The translations under genes were made by a program, and so were the position numbers. A stretch of 7,850 nt of DNA, from assembly GCA_947174575.1 (NCBI GenBank), contig CAMWJM010000050.1, positions 1 through 7,850 of the forward strand, given 5' to 3'. Below the pieces are notes generated by a model. That model searched no databases, was not told the origin of the DNA, and was given only the letters and a program-made list of their open reading frames with translations. Every line of letters starts with the position of its first letter. Position 1 is the stretch's first letter. Positions 1 through 6,394 of the stretch are shown one piece after another. This DNA comes from an uncultured Alistipes sp. Its GTDB lineage: Bacteria; Bacteroidota; Bacteroidia; Bacteroidales; Rikenellaceae.

Positions 1-37
1 GGATATGCAACTCCATAATATCGAGGGTTTTGGTTTG

Positions 38-1294
38 TCAATAGAGGAAATCGTTGAACGGGTAGCGCCCCGCATGGATCTCGCGCACCATGCCGTAGAG
101 GTCGGTGCGGAACTTCTCTATGTTGGCCTTGGTGCGGGCCGAGAGGAAGATGCAAGGCGTGTTGGCCCGGGCGATCCAGCTGCGCTTCAGGTCGTCGAGC
201 GAGAGGTTCTCGCGCGTCGAGGGGGTCAGATCGTCGTCGTCTTTTTTAATATAGGTGTAGGCATCGATCTTATTGAAGACCAGATAGACGGGTTTGTCGC
301 CCGCGCCGATCTCCTGCAACGTGCGCTTCACCACGTCGATCTGCTCCTCGAACTGCGGGTGGGAGATGTCGACCACATGCACCAGCAGGTCGGCTTCGCG
401 CACCTCGTCCAACGTCGACTTGAACGACTCGATCAGCTCGGTGGGCAGCTTGCGGATGAAGCCCACGGTGTCGGACAACAGGAACGGCAGGTTGTCGAAG
501 ACCACCTTGCGCACCGTGGTGTCGAGCGTGGCGAAAAGTTTGTTCTCGGCGAAAACCTCGCTCTTAGAGATGAGGTTCATCAACGTCGACTTGCCGACAT
601 TGGTATACCCCACCAGCGCCACGCGCACGAGCTGCCCCCGGTTGGAGCGCTGCACGGCCATCTGACGGTCGATCTTCTTCAAATCCTCCTTGAGCTTGGC
701 GATACGCCCCCGGATGATGCGGCGGTCGGTCTCGATCTCGCGCTCGCCGGCGCCGCCGCGGGTGCCCGTGCCGCCGCGCTGGCGTTCGAGGTGCGTCCAA
801 AGGCCCGACAAACGGGGCAACATATACTCGTAGTTGGCCAACTGTACCTGGGTCTTGGCATAGGCCGTCTGCGCGCGCGACATGAAGATGTCGAGAATCA
901 ACCGCGTACGGTCGAGGATGCGGCACGGCATGGCTTTCTCGATGTTGCGCGTCTGCGAGGGCGACAGCTCGTCGTCGAAAATCACGACGTCGATCCCGTT
1001 CTCGCGGCAATAGTCGGCGATCTCCTCCAACTTGCCCGGCCCGACATAGATGCGCGACGAGGGTTGCGGCAACCGCTGTGTGAAGCGGCACACGGCGCGG
1101 ATGTCTGCCGTCTCGGCCAGGAAATCCAGTTCGTCGAGGAACTCCTCGACCTGGCGCGGCTCCTGCCCATCGCGGACGACGGCCACCAGCACGGCACGCT
1201 CGCAGGGAGCGGATGCGGGAGAAGATGCGATATGTTTGTTTTCTTCCAAAATGCGAATCGAATTAAGGGCCTCGCTTGCACTCGGGGCAAACAT
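38..1294 (-). CDS. hflX: GTPase HflX (ribosome-rescue GTPase)
   Basis: This 418-residue protein is a complete HflX, a cytoplasmic GTPase that binds the 50S subunit and splits stalled or hibernating ribosomes. Visible motifs, in order, are the HflX-domain signature YVGPGKLEE (residues 83-91), the glycine-rich linker GGTGTRGGAGE (174-184), G1/Walker A GYTNVGKST (229-237), a threonine-rich switch I (255-260), G3 DTVGF (275-279), G4 NKID (341-344) and G5 SAR (385-387). An acidic insertion rich in Asp (about 346-368) follows G4; I recall this from other Bacteroidota HflX proteins. The linker has GGAGE where many homologues have GPGE. The ATG at 1294 is the first in-frame start after the upstream terminator, and a weak GGAG lies about 6 bases before it. 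The gene follows the TonB-family gene on the same strand. I saw no TAnnTTTG box in the short gap, so its promoter is unclear. The N-terminal 30 residues are variable in the family, so the exact start is less certain than the identity. Confidence 0.96.
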   Translation of the reverse strand: MFAPSASEALNSIRILEENKHIASSPASAPCERAVLVAVVRDGQEPRQVEEFLDELDFLAETADIRAVCRFTQRLPQPSSRIYVGPGKLEEIADYCRENGIDVVIFDDELSPSQTRNIEKAMPCRILDRTRLILDIFMSRAQTAYAKTQVQLANYEYMLPRLSGLWTHLERQRGGTGTRGGAGEREIETDRRIIRGRIAKLKEDLKKIDRQMAVQRSNRGQLVRVALVGYTNVGKSTLMNLISKSEVFAENKLFATLDTTVRKVVFDNLPFLLSDTVGFIRKLPTELIESFKSTLDEVREADLLVHVVDISHPQFEEQIDVVKRTLQEIGAGDKPVYLVFNKIDAYTYIKKDDDDLTPSTRENLSLDDLKRSWIARANTPCIFLSARTKANIEKFRTDLYGMVREIHAGRYPFNDFLY

Positions 1295-1331
1295 CGTGCT
1301 CCGTTCGAGACCGGGTTCGCGCCGGCGATCA

Positions 1332-1374
1332 CAAACAAGGGTATCCGCCCGAAAGCAGGATACCCTTCAGTTTG
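1332..1374 (-). terminator. Intrinsic terminator of the TonB-family gene
   Basis: A perfect 10-base inverted repeat, AAGGGTATCC (1337-1346) with GGATACCCTT (1358-1367), encloses an 11-base loop. Five more pairs, CAAAC (1332-1336) with GTTTG (1370-1374), extend the stem across a two-base bulge. Read on the minus strand, the hairpin lies just after the TonB-family stop codon and runs into a T-rich tail (TTGTTTG). This fits a Rho-independent terminator separating that gene from hflX. The tail is only moderately T-rich, so partial read-through into hflX is possible. Confidence 0.8.
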
Positions 1375-1395
1375 CCTCGCAGCGGCCGCAGCGCG

Positions 1396-2079
1396 TTAGT
1401 TCTGCACGCGGAAATCGACCGGCAACGTATACTTCACGCGCACCACCTGGTTGCGCTGCTTGCCGGGCGCCCACTTGGGCGACTTGTTCAGCACGCGGAT
1501 CGCCTCCTCGGAGAGCGAACGGTCGGGGGTCTGCAGCACCTGGATGTTGGTCAGACGGCCGTCCTTCTCGATCACGAACGTGAGCACCACGCGACCCTGG
1601 ATGCCGTTCTCCAACGCGATCTGAGGGAACTTGACATTCTGCTGCACCCAGTTGCGGAACGTATTGAGGTCGCCGCCCTGGAACGAAGGCATGGTCTCGG
1701 CGATCAGGAACGGCTGGTCGTCCTCGACGACCTCCTCGGCCACCTCGACCTGCTGGATCACCTCGGTGTTCTCGTCGAACTCGGCGAAATCCACCTCGGT
1801 GGTGATCTTCGTCTCGTTGGTCACGACCTGCAGCAGGTCGGCGATCACCTTCACCTCCACCTTCTTGGGCGGCTCGGGCGGCTTCTGATCCTGACGCGTG
1901 ATCTCCACGATCTGCTCCTCGACGGGGCCGTAGTTGAGATCGACTTTCTCGATGCGATGCTCCTTGGGCGTGTAGGCGAAAGCCACGATCACCAGAACCA
2001 GAGCGACGATGAGACCGATTTCGAGCAACAGACCCCGCTTGTTCTGGAGATCTGCCTTGGGCGATTTCTTGATTTCCAT
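1396..2079 (-). CDS. TonB-family energy transducer
   Basis: This 227-residue protein has TonB architecture. A short charged cytoplasmic head (1-16) is followed by one membrane segment (about 17-36). The periplasmic linker has a small Pro/Lys stretch, PPEPPKKVEVKV (67-78), and a long acidic part rich in Glu, Asp and Val (about 90-122). The C-terminal TonB domain (about 131-227) contains the family pattern FPxxALENGIQGRVVLTFVIEKDG and ends in KWAPGKQRN...VKYTLPVDF. TonB proteins use the ExbB/ExbD proton-motive complex to drive uptake through outer-membrane TonB-dependent receptors. Bacteroidota carry many paralogues, so the receptor partner cannot be named. No exbB, exbD or receptor gene lies in this window. 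The ATG at 2079 has no Shine-Dalgarno sequence but an A/T-rich leader, usual for the phylum. A -7 box lies about 64 bases upstream and a strong hairpin follows the stop, so it looks monocistronic or only weakly coupled to hflX. Confidence 0.93.
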   Translation of the reverse strand: MEIKKSPKADLQNKRGLLLEIGLIVALVLVIVAFAYTPKEHRIEKVDLNYGPVEEQIVEITRQDQKPPEPPKKVEVKVIADLLQVVTNETKITTEVDFAEFDENTEVIQQVEVAEEVVEDDQPFLIAETMPSFQGGDLNTFRNWVQQNVKFPQIALENGIQGRVVLTFVIEKDGRLTNIQVLQTPDRSLSEEAIRVLNKSPKWAPGKQRNQVVRVKYTLPVDFRVQN

Positions 2080-2142
2080 CTATGAATGATTTTTGATCGT
2101 TTTCGGTTGACGGCGCACCGGAGCACGGCACGCACTACACCA

Positions 2143-2150
2143 CAAATATA
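2143..2150 (-). promoter_or_regulatory. -7 box for the TonB-family gene
   Basis: The minus strand reads TATATTTG here, matching the Bacteroidota sigma-ABfr -7 consensus TAnnTTTG. Transcription would begin near 2136-2138, giving a leader of roughly 57 bases. A TTTG at the normal -33 distance was not seen; the nearest (2163-2166) is only 12 bases away. The assignment therefore rests on the -7 box and its position in an A/T-rich island. Confidence 0.55.
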
Positions 2151-2203
2151 TAGATAAAATTTCAAAATCGCACGGCTTCGGGCAAAAATCTTCAACTTTT
2201 GCC

Positions 2204-2211
2204 TATTTTTG
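2204..2211 (+). promoter_or_regulatory. -7 box for rlmN
   Basis: TATTTTTG matches TAnnTTTG exactly and is followed by CAACG, a common continuation at Bacteroidota start sites. It would start transcription near 2217, about 44 bases before the rlmN ATG. No good -33 TTTG is present at 17-21 bases; TTCG at 2177-2180 is the closest. The box lies about 54 bases from the opposing -7 box of the TonB-family gene, making this a compact divergent promoter region. Confidence 0.6.
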
Positions 2212-2260
2212 CAACGCAGAAACACGCTCCGCAAAAGGCGAATACCGGCGAACCGACCCC

Positions 2261-3304
2261 ATGACCGCAGAAAAAAACAGCGACAAACTTCCTCTTTACG
2301 GCCGCTCGCCCGACGAGCTGGCCGCCCTATGCGCCGAGCTGGGCATGCCGCGCTTCGCCGCCAAACAGCTGGCCCGCTGGCTCTATGTGCGGCACGAGGA
2401 AGACCCGCAGCGCATGACCGACATCGCCGCAGTGCATCGAGAGGCGCTCGCGCAGCGATTCGCCCCGGCGTTGAGCGCTCCGCTCCGGGCCTGGGAATCG
2501 GTCGACGGGACGAAGAAATATCTCTACCGCACCCACCGGGGGGCTTTCATCGAATCGGCCTACATCCCCGACGGCGACCGCGCGACGCTCTGCGTCTCGT
2601 CGCAGGCCGGGTGCCGCATGGGCTGCCGCTTCTGCGCCACGGGGCGCCAGGGGCTGCAACACTCGCTGTCGGCGGCTGAAATCATGAATCAGATCGTCTC
2701 GCTGCCCGAGCGCGACCGGCTGACCAATCTGGTGTTCATGGGCATGGGCGAACCGCTCGACAACCTCGACAACGTGCTGCGCGCGCTGGAGATCATCACC
2801 CGGCCGTGGGGTTTCGGCTGGTCGCCGACCCGCGTGACGGTATCGACGGCGGGAGTGGTGCCCCGACTGCGGCGGTTTCTCGATGCGACCGACGTGCATC
2901 TGGCCGTAAGCCTGCACAACCCCTTCGCCGAAGAGCGGGCCGCCGTCATGCCGGTCGAAAAGGCATGGCCCATAGCCCAGGCGGCAGCGATCCTGCGCGA
3001 CTACGACTTCACGCACCAGCGCCGCGTGTCGTTCGAATATATCGTGATGAGCGGACTCAACGACACGCCGCGCCATATCCGCGAGCTGTGCCGCCTGCTG
3101 GACGGAATCAAATGCCGCATCAACCTGATCCGCTTCCACAAAATCCCCGGCTCGCCCTACTTCTCGCCCGACGACGCAGCGATGATCCGCTTCCGCGACG
3201 CACTGACGGCCCGCGGCATCCAGACCACGATCCGCGCCTCGCGCGGCGAAGACATCCAGGCAGCGTGCGGCCTGTTGAGCACGATGGAAAAAACGAAAGA
3301 GTAA
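2261..3304 (+). CDS. rlmN: Dual-specificity RNA methyltransferase RlmN
   Basis: This 347-residue radical-SAM enzyme methylates C2 of adenine 2503 in 23S rRNA and of adenine 37 in some tRNAs. The radical-SAM cluster motif is C118-x3-C122-x2-C125 (AGCRMGCRFCATG). GMGEP (161-165) is the usual SAM-binding follow-up. Both catalytic cysteines are present: C111 in CVSSQAGC, equivalent to E. coli Cys118, and C336 in ASRGEDIQAACG, equivalent to the methyl-carrying Cys355. An N-terminal helical domain (about 15-70) corresponds to the RNA-binding accessory domain. Length is normal for the family and nothing is missing. The ATG at 2261 is preceded by C-rich sequence with no Shine-Dalgarno motif. The gene has its own -7 box and is followed after 81 bases by the thioredoxin-like gene on the same strand, so co-transcription is plausible. 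Confidence 0.97.
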   Translation: MTAEKNSDKLPLYGRSPDELAALCAELGMPRFAAKQLARWLYVRHEEDPQRMTDIAAVHREALAQRFAPALSAPLRAWESVDGTKKYLYRTHRGAFIESAYIPDGDRATLCVSSQAGCRMGCRFCATGRQGLQHSLSAAEIMNQIVSLPERDRLTNLVFMGMGEPLDNLDNVLRALEIITRPWGFGWSPTRVTVSTAGVVPRLRRFLDATDVHLAVSLHNPFAEERAAVMPVEKAWPIAQAAAILRDYDFTHQRRVSFEYIVMSGLNDTPRHIRELCRLLDGIKCRINLIRFHKIPGSPYFSPDDAAMIRFRDALTARGIQTTIRASRGEDIQAACGLLSTMEKTKE

Positions 3305-3385
3305 CCTGGATTACTTTTTACCTTTCACTTTGTAAAAGGGTGCGGAAATTGCAACGGCCCCGACGAATCGAAAAACGAAATCGAC

Positions 3386-3811
3386 ATGAAAAAATGGATT
3401 CTTTTTCTGGCCGTGGCACTCACGACGGGTGCGGCGCAGGCCCAGGTGAAATTCGAGACCTGCTCGACGGATGCCGTGCGCGAGGCGGCGATCGCCCAGG
3501 GCAAACTGGTCTTCATCGACCTCTATGCTTCGTGGTGCCCGCCCTGCAAGATGATGGAACGCGTGGTTTTCTCGCGCAAGGACATCGGCCGGTTCATGGA
3601 CGAACGCTTCGTGGCGGCGAAATACGACACCGACGAGGAGCCGGGCAAAACCCTGCTGGCCCGCTACGGCAACCGCTCTATACCGCTCTATCTGATCTTC
3701 GACACCCGGGGCGAACTGCTGGGTCGCATACAAGGCGCCTCGGCGCCCGACGAATTCACCGCCGCGGTCGAAAAAATACTCAAGAAACAGCAACCGAAAG
3801 ATTCGAAATAA
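3386..3811 (+). CDS. Exported thioredoxin-fold protein (CPPC active site)
   Basis: A 141-residue protein with a Sec signal peptide: MKKW, a hydrophobic core at about 4-14, then a likely AQA cleavage site near residue 19. The mature part is a thioredoxin fold. It has the strand KLVFIDLYASW leading into active-site W50-C51-P52-P53-C54-K, a cis-proline at P100 (SIPLYLIF), and a C-terminal helix ending in Lys-rich sequence. It resembles the Thioredoxin_7 / DsbD C-terminal type more than cytoplasmic TrxA. The likely role is thiol-disulfide exchange or reduction on periplasmic substrates. The substrate and electron donor are not visible, and no DsbD- or CcdA-like membrane partner is nearby. A single extra cysteine (C26) lies near the mature N-terminus. 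It probably shares the rlmN transcript, since I found no convincing promoter in the 81-base gap. A bidirectional hairpin terminator follows. Confidence 0.88.
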   Translation: MKKWILFLAVALTTGAAQAQVKFETCSTDAVREAAIAQGKLVFIDLYASWCPPCKMMERVVFSRKDIGRFMDERFVAAKYDTDEEPGKTLLARYGNRSIPLYLIFDTRGELLGRIQGASAPDEFTAAVEKILKKQQPKDSK

Positions 3812-3883
3812 AAACAAGAATGAATCGGATCGACGATCCGGAAATACCGAGATTCGAAAAGTAAAAACCGAGATTTCGAAGGT
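3793..3883. repeat. Imperfect direct repeats after the thioredoxin gene
   Basis: Three related copies are visible. ACCGAAAGATTCGAAATAAAAAC (3793-3815) includes the end and stop codon of the thioredoxin gene. ACCGAGATTCGAAAAGTAAAAAC lies at 3846-3868, and a partial copy, ACCGAGATTTCGAAGGT, at 3867-3883. They look like a local duplication of the 3' end of the gene. No function is evident. Confidence 0.5.
3826..3840. repeat. 15-base palindrome CGGATCG-A-CGATCCG
   Basis: Perfect seven-base arms flank a single central A, 15 bases after the thioredoxin gene stop codon. As RNA it would form a short stem with a five-base loop, but no T-run follows, so it is not a good terminator by itself. It could stabilise the transcript's 3' end or be a protein-binding site. 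Nothing in the sequence decides between these. Confidence 0.45.
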
Positions 3884-3915
3884 GGGCTAAAAGCACCCAA
3901 GATGCTTTTTCACCT
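3880..3915. terminator. Bidirectional terminator between convergent operons
   Basis: The core stem is AAAAGCA (3889-3895) with TGCTTTT (3903-3909) around a seven-base loop. An outer AGGTG/CACCT stem (3880-3884 with 3911-3915) lies beyond an asymmetric internal loop. The plus strand leaves the core stem in TTTTT, ending the rlmN-thioredoxin transcript. The minus strand leaves it in TGCTTTTAG, ending the glycosyltransferase-sigma-rsmG transcript. The outer arm overlaps the first bases of the rsmG stop codon (3914-3916). Confidence 0.75.
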
Positions 3916-4534
3916 ATTTCGCGGTATATACCACTTTTTTGGTCTCGAAAAACTCCTCGTCGAAGAAGCGGGAAACGTCGTAAAGCGTCCAGTGCCTGCG
4001 CGTGAGGGCCAGTTCTTCAGCCAAGTCGCCGCCCTTGAGATAGAGGATGCCGTTGGGCAGCGTGCCGTGCTGCCCTTTTTCTATTTTGCCCCACACCCAG
4101 TCGACGAATTGCGGCATGGCCGTCACGGCGCGCGAAACCACATAGTCGAACTGCTCAGCGAGGGTCTCGACACGCACGCATCGGGGCGTGAGGTTGTCCA
4201 GCCCCAGGCCGGCTGCGACGCCCTCCACGACCGTGATTTTCTTGCGGATCGAATCGGCCGCGGTGAACTGCGCCTGCGGGAAAAGCACGGCCAGCGGCAC
4301 CGAGGGGAATCCGCCGCCGCAGCCCACGTCGAGCACCCGGGCGCCGGGCGCGAAGGCGCACACCTTGGCGATCGCCAGCGAATGGAGGACGTGCCGCAGG
4401 TAGAGCTGGTCGAAATCCTTGCGCGAGACGACGTTGATCTTCGCATTCCACTCGGCATAGAGTTCCCGCATCGCCGCGAACTGCCGGTGCTGCGCCTCGG
4501 AAAGGTCGGGAAAGTATTTCAGAATGAGTTCCAA
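3914..4534 (-). CDS. rsmG: 16S rRNA (guanine-N7) methyltransferase RsmG
   Basis: RsmG (GidB) uses SAM to make m7G at position 527 of 16S rRNA; loss gives low-level streptomycin resistance in several bacteria. The 206-residue protein shows NVVSRKD (34-40), LRHVLHSLAIA (46-56), the SAM-binding loop VLDVGCGGGFP (67-77), the acidic D94 at the end of the second strand, SRAV (134-137) and YLKGG (165-169). I chose the TTG at 4532-4534 as start because it gives MELILKYFPDL, which matches the family N-terminus as I recall it from Bacteroidota (MEIILKYFPDL). The only nearby in-frame ATG (4586-4588) would add 18 residues and overlap the sigma gene by 31 bases. With the TTG the gap to the sigma stop codon is 23 bases. 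It is the last gene of the glycosyltransferase-sigma-rsmG operon. Identity is very secure; the start is moderately so. Confidence 0.95.
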   Translation of the reverse strand: MELILKYFPDLSEAQHRQFAAMRELYAEWNAKINVVSRKDFDQLYLRHVLHSLAIAKVCAFAPGARVLDVGCGGGFPSVPLAVLFPQAQFTAADSIRKKITVVEGVAAGLGLDNLTPRCVRVETLAEQFDYVVSRAVTAMPQFVDWVWGKIEKGQHGTLPNGILYLKGGDLAEELALTRRHWTLYDVSRFFDEEFFETKKVVYTAK

Positions 4535-4557
4535 GCCTATTCTTTCTACGATTCTTT

Positions 4558-5115
4558 TTATTCTTCGCCCTGCTTGATGAGGCGGCATAAGCGGCCGCGG
4601 GCGCGGTGGATCTGCGTTTTGACCGTACCGAGCGGCAAAGCGAGCTTCGCGGCGATCTCCTCGTAGGAGCGCTCCTCGAAAAACCGCATCTCGATCAACC
4701 GGCGGTAATGGGGCGACAAACGCTCCAGATAGTTCTCCAACTGGCGCCGCTGCTGGAGGTTGATGACGCTCTCCTCGGGCGTGGGGGCATTGGAGGCCGG
4801 CGCGGCGAAACGCTCGTCGATCGACAGGTCGTCCTGCCGGCGCCGCAGGAAGTCGACGAACGTGTTGCGCGCTATGGTGTAGACCCATTGCCCGAAAGTG
4901 TAGTCGGCCCGATAGCGGTGGAGGTTGATGTAGACCTTGATGAAAGTCTCCTGCAGCAAGTCGTCGACATCGATACCGCCCATGCGCTGCATGAAAAGAC
5001 GCCGGATCGCCTCGTGGTAGCGGTCGAACAGATATTCGAACGCCGCATCGTCGCCGCCGAGCACCAGTTCGACCAACCGCCGGTCGTCGGCCACGATGTA
5101 GTCGGCTATCTCCAT
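4558..5115 (-). CDS. RNA polymerase sigma-70 family factor, ECF type
   Basis: A 185-residue sigma factor with only regions 2 and 4, typical of the extracytoplasmic-function group. Region 2 spans about 22-95, with DDLLQETFIKVY (51-62) for core binding and FGQWVYTIARNTFVDFLRRR (74-93) for promoter opening and -10 recognition. An acidic and alanine/proline-rich linker (about 95-120) follows. Region 4 (about 121-180) has LSPHYRRLIEMRFFEERSY and the helix-turn-helix SYEEIAAKLALPLGTVKTQIHRA, which reads the -35 region. The ATG at 5115 gives the normal ECF N-terminus. It overlaps the glycosyltransferase stop by 10 bases (ATGGAGATAG), suggesting translational coupling. No anti-sigma gene is adjacent, unlike many Bacteroidota ECF sigma genes paired with FecR. 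Its regulator and target promoters cannot be seen here. A housekeeping ECF factor controlled by its own expression level is one possibility (inference). Confidence 0.93.
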   Translation of the reverse strand: MEIADYIVADDRRLVELVLGGDDAAFEYLFDRYHEAIRRLFMQRMGGIDVDDLLQETFIKVYINLHRYRADYTFGQWVYTIARNTFVDFLRRRQDDLSIDERFAAPASNAPTPEESVINLQQRRQLENYLERLSPHYRRLIEMRFFEERSYEEIAAKLALPLGTVKTQIHRARGRLCRLIKQGEE

Positions 5116-6272
5116 ACGCGCTTGTCTTTGCGCAGCAGCATCAGCCGCACGACGACGGCGCCCGGCAGGCTCAACAGATCGTAGAGGAAATAGCACCAAG
5201 CCATGCCTTTCTCGCCCAAACGCTGGGCGATGCGCCGCACCTCGACAACCACGACGAGGTAACGCAGCAGGATCATCGCCGCGACGGCCATCTTATACTC
5301 CAGCGGCATGAAACACAGGGCGCAGGCCGCTGCCAAGAAAAAGAGCAGGCGCGAGCCGATCTCCCACTGCACGAAGTTGCGGGCCGAACGGGGATAGAAG
5401 CGGAACGCCGAGCCGAAATAGCGCAGGTGCCCCAGACCCCAGCCCAGGCCGCCCCATGTCTTCTCGCGCAAGGTGGCGCGCGGCGAAAGGATGACGCTCA
5501 CGTTGTTGCGGGTCATGACCCGCTGCAGGAAAAGATCGTCCTCGCCGATGTTCATGTTGAGCCGGTTGAAGCCGTTCGCCCCGAAATAGAGGGTCTTGGT
5601 GAAGCCGAAATTCTGCAGCATCCCTCGATAGGGACGCCGGCAGATGGCGCGGCCCAACCACTCGGCAGCGTGCATCATGCGCCAGGCGCGCATCAGGTAG
5701 TTGACCGCCCCGCGCTTGGGTTCGAGACCGCAATAGCCGATGACGATGTCGCCCCGCGTGAACCCCTTGGCCATGAGTGACAGCCACCGGTCGGTCTGGG
5801 GGCAGGCGTCGGTGGAGGTGAAGATCATGTGCTCGTAGTGGGCCGACTTGATGCCGACGTTGAGCGCCATTTTGCGCGAAATCGGGAACCGCGGGTTGAG
5901 GTGGATCTTGGTCGTGATGATCTGCGGAAAAGTCTGCTTCAGTCGTGCGAGGTCTTCGTAGAAGTCGGAATCGTGCCCCACATAGACGATCACCACCTCG
6001 AACTTGGGGTAGCTCTGGGCCAGAATCAGCGGCAGCCGCTCCTCGACGAAAGCGTAGTCCTCGGAGAACAGCGGCATGACCACCGACACGGGAGGATCGG
6101 CTTCGAGCACCGCGGGCCGCCGGTTGTTCTTATAACCGGCGATGCGGCCGTAAACGAAGATATAATAATAGAGTTGCACGCCCAGCAGCACCAGGAGCAT
6201 CGCGGCCAGCGCCGTGCCCTCGCGGCCGTAGCAGGCCAGAAAAGAATCGAAGAACGAATTGAAAACCTCCAT
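5106..6272 (-). CDS. Membrane-bound family 2 glycosyltransferase
   Basis: This 388-residue protein has an N-terminal membrane segment (about 21-41), a cytoplasmic GT-A catalytic domain (about 60-290) and three C-terminal hydrophobic segments (about 306-324, 327-344 and 357-378). The catalytic domain opens with PPVSVVMPLFSED (60-72) and then YVGHDSDFYED (97-107). It has FTSTDACP (151-158) at the metal-binding DxD position and GEDDLFLQRVM (243-253), where the ED pair is the usual catalytic base. This fits processive or polyprenyl-linked GT2 enzymes that build envelope polysaccharide or lipid-linked sugars. Donor and acceptor cannot be told from sequence. The ATG at 6272 is preferred over an upstream in-frame TTG (6299) because a -7 promoter box lies at 6289-6296, inside that longer reading. 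It is the first gene of the operon with the sigma factor and rsmG. Confidence 0.88.
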   Translation of the reverse strand: MEVFNSFFDSFLACYGREGTALAAMLLVLLGVQLYYYIFVYGRIAGYKNNRRPAVLEADPPVSVVMPLFSEDYAFVEERLPLILAQSYPKFEVVIVYVGHDSDFYEDLARLKQTFPQIITTKIHLNPRFPISRKMALNVGIKSAHYEHMIFTSTDACPQTDRWLSLMAKGFTRGDIVIGYCGLEPKRGAVNYLMRAWRMMHAAEWLGRAICRRPYRGMLQNFGFTKTLYFGANGFNRLNMNIGEDDLFLQRVMTRNNVSVILSPRATLREKTWGGLGWGLGHLRYFGSAFRFYPRSARNFVQWEIGSRLLFFLAAACALCFMPLEYKMAVAAMILLRYLVVVVEVRRIAQRLGEKGMAWCYFLYDLLSLPGAVVVRLMLLRKDKRVWR

Positions 6273-6288
6273 ATGACCGAAATAAGCA

Positions 6289-6317
6289 CAAAGGTACAAA
6301 ACAATTCAGAATTCAAA
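6289..6317 (-). promoter_or_regulatory. Promoter of the glycosyltransferase-sigma-rsmG operon
   Basis: On the minus strand a -33 box TTTG (6317 to 6314) is followed, 17 bases later, by the -7 box TACCTTTG (6296 to 6289). This fits the Bacteroidota pattern TTTG-N(17-21)-TAnnTTTG. Transcription would start near 6282, leaving a leader of about ten bases before the ATG at 6272. The -33 box and part of the spacer fall inside the 7-base tandem repeat. Confidence 0.7.
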
Positions 6318-6334
6318 ATTCAGAATTCAGAATT
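6303..6334. repeat. 7-base tandem repeat (AATTCAG)n in a divergent promoter
   Basis: Four contiguous units are present: AATTCAG (6303-6309), AATTCAA (6310-6316), AATTCAG (6317-6323) and AATTCAG (6324-6330). A partial AATT (6331-6334) follows. The array lies between the opposing promoters of the glycosyltransferase operon and tgt. Its one variant unit supplies the glycosyltransferase -33 box. The 7-base period means that gain or loss of a unit between the boxes would change promoter spacing. Confidence 0.8.
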
Positions 6335-6342
6335 ATTTTAGC

Positions 6343-6350
6343 TATTTTTG
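6343..6350 (+). promoter_or_regulatory. -7 box for the tgt operon
   Basis: TATTTTTG matches TAnnTTTG exactly and is the same octamer as the rlmN -7 box. Transcription would start near 6356, giving a leader of about 55 bases before the tgt ATG. No clear TTTG occurs 17-21 bases upstream; that stretch falls in the AATTCAG tandem repeat (TTCAG at 6319-6323). Confidence 0.6.
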
Positions 6351-6359
6351 CGAAATCGA

Positions 6360-6376
6360 AGGTTCGGGCCGAGCCT
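6360..6376 (+). promoter_or_regulatory. Hairpin in the tgt 5' leader
   Basis: A seven-pair stem, AGGTTCG (6360-6366) with CGAGCCT (6370-6376), closes on a three-base loop and includes one G-U pair. CCGAG (6369-6373), within its 3' arm, can instead pair with CTCGG (6382-6386), so two exclusive folds are possible just before the Shine-Dalgarno sequence. Any regulatory role is inference; it does not match a preQ1 riboswitch that I recognise. Confidence 0.4.
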
Positions 6377-6394
6377 ATTTACTCGGACTATGCC

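Noticed and set aside
1..16. Possible start of another minus-strand gene just after hflX (ATG at 16-14, reading MELHI)
   Set aside because: Only five codons are inside the window. The spacing of 21 bases after hflX is plausible for an operon, but nothing identifies a product.
5..1399. A 464-codon plus-strand open frame opposite hflX, spanning the whole gene
   Set aside because: It is a mirror of strong GC bias at codon third positions. The opposite strand encodes an HflX with every GTPase motif, while this translation has no recognisable family and is rich in Leu, Val, Arg and His as shadows are. The same applies to the long frames opposite the TonB-family gene (1276-2085), rlmN (2327-3139), rsmG (3902-4666) and the sigma gene (4606-5184).
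3305..3385. A separate promoter or terminator between rlmN and the thioredoxin gene
   Set aside because: TACCTTTC (3319-3326) misses the final G of the -7 consensus, and the TTTG at 3329-3332 has no partner at proper spacing. CCTTT/AAAGG (3321-3325 with 3335-3339) is a weak five-pair stem without a T-run.
6273..6299. A longer glycosyltransferase starting at TTG 6299
   Set aside because: It would add nine residues (MYLCAYFGH) encoded across the -7 promoter box, so they would not be transcribed from that promoter. ATG 6272 is simpler.
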